Positions 60,686-64,000 of a stretch of DNA of 64,000 bases are shown in pieces. The position numbers and the translations under genes were made by a program. The DNA is from Nereocystis luetkeana (taxonomy: Eukaryota; Sar; Phaeophyceae; Laminariales; Laminariaceae): NCBI GenBank assembly GCA_031213475.1, contig JARUPZ010000034.1:124001-188000 (forward strand), given 5' to 3'. The notes under the pieces were generated by a model, which saw nothing but the letters and a program-made list of their open reading frames with translations, was not told where the DNA came from and made no database searches. Within the stretch, counting starts at the first letter, position 1, and each line of letters begins with the position of its first letter.

Positions 60686-61752
60686 CTTGCCTTTCGCCGC
60701 GGACGTGATAGTCGTGCTCGACTCGAGTTTTCAAGTGTGGTGTTGAATGCTGGGTACATCGCCGGATTGCAGGGAGACGTGGGGTATCTTTAACGGCGAG
60801 AAGAGGGCCTCACCGTCGGCGAACGTCGTGGAGGACGCCTCCGATGAAAACGCTAGAGTGATCGCTGCTGCTCAAACAGATTAATCGGAATGCGTCACAC
60901 CAAGGGCTTGCGTTTTCGACATTTGTCCTGGTTGTGAAAGTGTAAGCCGGACGCTGATCAAATGCCCTGTTCGTTACTTCGACGGTAAGTGGGCGATTTT
61001 AATTGTTAGTTGTAGGACATGATATTAATCGTCGTTTGTTATTTGGCGACGGTAACCTTTTGGACACTGGGGCCAGAGTGGGGGATTTGACTAGACGACC
61101 TTTGCTGCTGTAATACGGGCACTGCTTTAGGTCGCTCGAGAAGCAGCATCGTCATTGTTGACAATGTTTATACTCCGACGCCGTGCTGAGCCAAACTATC
61201 TGAATCACATAAATGGTAAATCTTGCCTTTCGCCGCGGAAGTGACAGTCGTGCTCGACTCGAGGTTTCAAGTGTGGTGTCGAATGTTGGGTACATCGCCG
61301 GATTGCAGAGAGACGTGGGGTATCTTTAGCGGCGAGAAGGGGACCTTACCGTCGGCGAACGTCGTGGAGGACGCCTCGCATTTCCGATGAAAACGCTAAA
61401 GTGATCGCCGCTGCTCAAACAGATTAATCGGAATGCGTCACACCAAGGTCTTGCGTTTTCGACAGTTGTCCTGGTTTTGAAAGTGTAGGCCGGACGCTGA
61501 TCAAATGCCCTGTTCGTTACTTTGACGGTAAGTGGGCGATTTCAATTGTTCGTTGTAGGACATGATATTAATCGTCGTTTGTCATTTGGCGACGGTAACC
61601 TTTTGGACACTGGGGCTTGATTAGACGACCTTTGCTGCAGTAATACGGGCACTACTTTAGGTCGCTCGAGAAGCAGCATCGTCATTGTTGACGTTGTTTA
61701 TACTCCGACGCCGTGCTGAGCCAAACTAACTGAATCACATAAATGGTAAATC
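60686..61752. repeat. Tandem duplication, period 536 bp, after the LON gene
   Basis: CTTGCCTTTCGCCGCGGA begins copies at 60686 and 61222, and both end with ATAAATGGTAAATC. The copies differ by scattered substitutions, one gain of about 8 bp and one loss of about 13 bp in copy 2. The first copy begins 46 bp after the LON stop codon, so it may include the gene's 3' UTR. No open frame of note runs through either copy. Confidence 0.92.
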
Positions 61753-62228
61753 TATACGTCTAATGACCGGACGTATCTTTTCCGCGTACCTCCGGGTTGG
61801 CAAGTGGATTTTGAAGCTCACGACAAGCTTAATATATGTTGTATGTGAGATAGCTTACCACCTCATTCGTTGAAAAGGCCCTTCATTCGTTTAAACGGAT
61901 AACACTTGCTTTGATATTTCTGTTGAGAATTACGGTAGGTCTTGCTTCAGACGGTGGATGAAAAACGGTCAGATATTCTGGCTATCGTGCAGAAAGAAGG
62001 GCCGCTATGGTGTATAGATATTGTACACGCCGCAAGTTATAACGTCGTCGCGCGGTCTCGCTTCGGTTCCAAGCAAAAATCAAGCTTTCGCTCGTGCGAC
62101 CGTTGTGGTTGTCCCACTTCACAAAACACTCTAATACCGTTGTGGTTGTCCCACTTCACAAAACACTCTAATACCAGCATGCTCTGAAACAGCACCCACA
62201 GCACGCGAACGCATACTCCCGGGTCTAC
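61753..62228. other. Intergenic with a possible coding island
   Basis: After a CTTGCTTCAG acceptor-like site at about 61939-61950, a plus-strand frame reads TVDEKRSDILAIVQKEGPLW. Composition is protein-like, but no partner exon or family is recognised. A 37-bp direct repeat (unit CCGTTGTGGTTGTCCCACTT) lies at 62100-62173. Confidence 0.3.
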
Positions 62229-63451
62229 CTCGAGCGAAAATATTCGAATATTTGCTTGCCTGCACGCTCGACCCCCCTGGTTCAGTAGACAATGGTCTAC
62301 GCACTTGTTTTCCAAATGAAGTTGACAATTGACGCTCATAGTATACCGCGAGCGACGAACATCGGTAGCTGATGCGCACAACAAGCGGCCTACGCCACAG
62401 GTCGGTATCTCTCCGCGCCTTGGGCTACGTGACGCAGCGGAACACCCTGATTTTGTGACTCACGCTCGGCGTACTTCTACTACGTAGAGTACTACTGCTA
62501 GACGCATGATCCTAAAAGTGTACCAGGTGGACGACTAGGTTCTCCAGCTGGGGTGATGAACATGACTATAGTTTTGAAACGCACGGCGGAGCCTTTTTAT
62601 AGTGAGCCGCCGATTGTTTTAGTGAGCCGCCGCCGAAACTAAGAGTATTTTTTCAACATATGAAGGCCCTTCAAGCTTGACTCACGCATTTTTTGAAATA
62701 ATCACTGGGGCGTTCGACCGTGCCATCATGAGCAGGGCTAGCGGACCCGGAGACAAGTCGTTTGCGTCACGGCTGACCTCCGAAGGTTTAGTGTAGGGCA
62801 TATTCGAAGATTTGGCGAAGCTGATGATCGGACGGTTCGCTTTGTGCCTCGTACCATCAATCGTTATCTCGCCGCGTGATACTGCAAAATAAAATGACAT
62901 TGATAGCTCACGCTTAGCATTTGGCGAGCTCTGCCTACCTTCATTCATTAACTAGAGAAGGCCAGTTTTGATCAGGCCTTAGTTGCTAGTTCCTGCTCTT
63001 ACCTACCTGTCTTATGCTTGAAGTGGAGAGGGGATTGGCTGCAAGTAAGCAATTTCAGTCTGCAGCGAGTGCCTCTATCGACCTGTCGTATAAAAAGAAA
63101 ATCGTGGTATCTTCACCCGCTGCTACAAATGTCACAACGTGATCAACTGCTGTGGTGCACGTCTATTTTGGAAGTAGTTTATTTTACTGCTGCTGCTGCG
63201 AGAGAGGGTACTGCTTGTGTGCCGAGCTATTCCACGGACCATCGGAGAGAAAATGAAGCACATCGTTGTCATACAACATAGAGAGTTGTGCTTACGGGCG
63301 TGTCATACCCGTATTAAACTCATCATGCGTAGGTACTCGTTTTTAATCCAAGAAATGCCTCCTACTCCCCCTTACCACAGCGTCAAATGCCTGCAGCAAG
63401 ATATCTTCCGTTCCCCTCGCTGCCTTGGCAAGAAATGCTGCGAGGCATGCC
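62229..63451 (-). CDS. Hypothetical protein, partial multi-exon gene
   Basis: Two exons are convincing: 63451-63376 (after acceptor CCTGACAG, reads ACLAAFLAKAARGTEDILLQ, donor GTAAGG) and 62881-62686 (after TTTTATTTTGCAG, reads GEITIDGTRHKANRPIISFA, then PSEVSRDANDLSPGPLALLM, donor GTGAGT). The phases need one more exon between them; 63082-63007 fits in phase but has ordinary composition. A following exon 62296-62229 (PLSTEPGGSSVQASKYSNIF) also fits in phase. Upstream exons probably extend toward or past the right edge; the stop was not located. No domain is recognised and no function is proposed. Confidence 0.4.
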
Positions 63452-64000
63452 CTGTCAGGCTAATAGCGAGTGGGGTAGGTCTTTCTGGCGGGTGTAAGGC
63501 CGGACTCACCCTCAAGGAGTGATACCTTCTTGCTGCTGCCTGTGGCCGCGAGGCTCAGGCGGCAGTAGAGTTGGGTCGTACGTGGTGCGTCAGGCACGGA
63601 GACCTACGATTCGCGCGTCTTTTTTAGGCAGCTGCGGCAGAGCAGCAATGCTCAATCGGGGTGTCCGTGCGCGGAGGCAGGCGCCACCACAGGCCACACT
63701 ACGGCACAGTCTATTGCGCCGGTAGGAGGCTGGATTCGACAACGAGGGAGGAGGGAGACTGAGCGTCGACGTGCGGGGAAGAGACGGATTGACCTCCCCC
63801 TGCGCGAGACGTTTTATTTTTCAGATCAGAACCGCAAGTGCGAGGAGCATTTTGTTTTTCAGGATGACGGAGAAAGGGAATCGGCTGGAAGGGAATGACA
63901 ACGAGTGCACGCGCAAAGGAGCGGGTGGATTGGGCCAAGGCGATGAGGCGGCCATGAAGAGCGGCAGGAAGACGGTGCACGGAGACCCATGATCTGCGCG
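63452..64000. other. Right edge, unresolved
   Basis: Open frames exist on both strands and none is convincing. On the plus strand a strong acceptor-like TTTTATTTTTCAG at about 63813-63825 is followed by a frame reading DQNRKCEEHFVFQDDGERES, which may be an exon of a gene continuing beyond the window. On the minus strand the region should hold upstream exons of the gene at 62.2-63.5 kb. Confidence 0.3.

Noticed and set aside
1-64000. Bacterial-type operons, CRISPR arrays, phage or toxin-antitoxin systems
   Set aside because: Spliced genes, plastid leaders and the repeat structure show eukaryotic nuclear DNA; no array of regularly spaced unique spacers was seen.

Overview
The window looks like nuclear DNA of a photosynthetic stramenopile, most likely a brown alga (Phaeophyceae). 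Three points suggest this. All resolved genes are cut into many short exons (about 60-370 bp) by GT-AG introns of roughly 0.4-2 kb. Two genes encode bipartite plastid-targeting leaders with phenylalanine just after a signal-peptide cleavage site (ANAFF and VNAFAF, the ASAFAP-type rule of heterokonts). Introns and intergenic DNA are packed with degenerate minisatellites, short palindromes and small dispersed repeats. Organism identity is inferred; no marker gene is present. All gene models were spliced by eye from reading frame, phase and splice-site agreement.

Layout. 1-12.6 kb is repeat-rich intergenic DNA: a 43-bp minisatellite, arrays of TACTCGGAGTA-like units, a retroelement relic, an LTR-like repeat, a MITE and SINE-like copies. 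12.68-20.42 kb (+) holds an 8-exon gene for a plastid-targeted GST-fold protein. 20.4-27.3 kb is intergenic with weak coding islands. 27.34-37.74 kb (-) holds at least 11 exons of an amino acid/auxin permease family transporter (SLC36/38-like), complete at the 3' end, with the first coding exon not found. 37.7-45.3 kb is intergenic, between the 5' ends of the divergent transporter and LON genes. 45.32-60.64 kb (+) holds a 9-exon gene for a plastid-targeted LON substrate-binding-domain protein, with several transposable elements in its introns. 60.69-61.75 kb is a two-copy tandem duplication of about 536 bp directly after that gene. 62.2-63.5 kb (-) holds exons of an unrecognised gene that probably runs off the right edge.

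The genes do not form an operon-like unit. The GST-fold and LON proteins probably both work in the plastid (oxidative or electrophile metabolism, and protein quality control or substrate recognition); the transporter is an integral membrane protein. No CRISPR, rRNA, intact tRNA or phage-like system is present. The most unusual signals are non-coding: a strongly over-represented 9-mer pair TACCTGGTA/TACCAGGTA, an over-represented perfect palindrome CTATTAATAG, a tRNA-headed SINE-like family with every detected copy on the same strand, a 105-bp TA-flanked MITE family, and a retroposon-like family with a C-tract at one end and an A-rich tract at the other.
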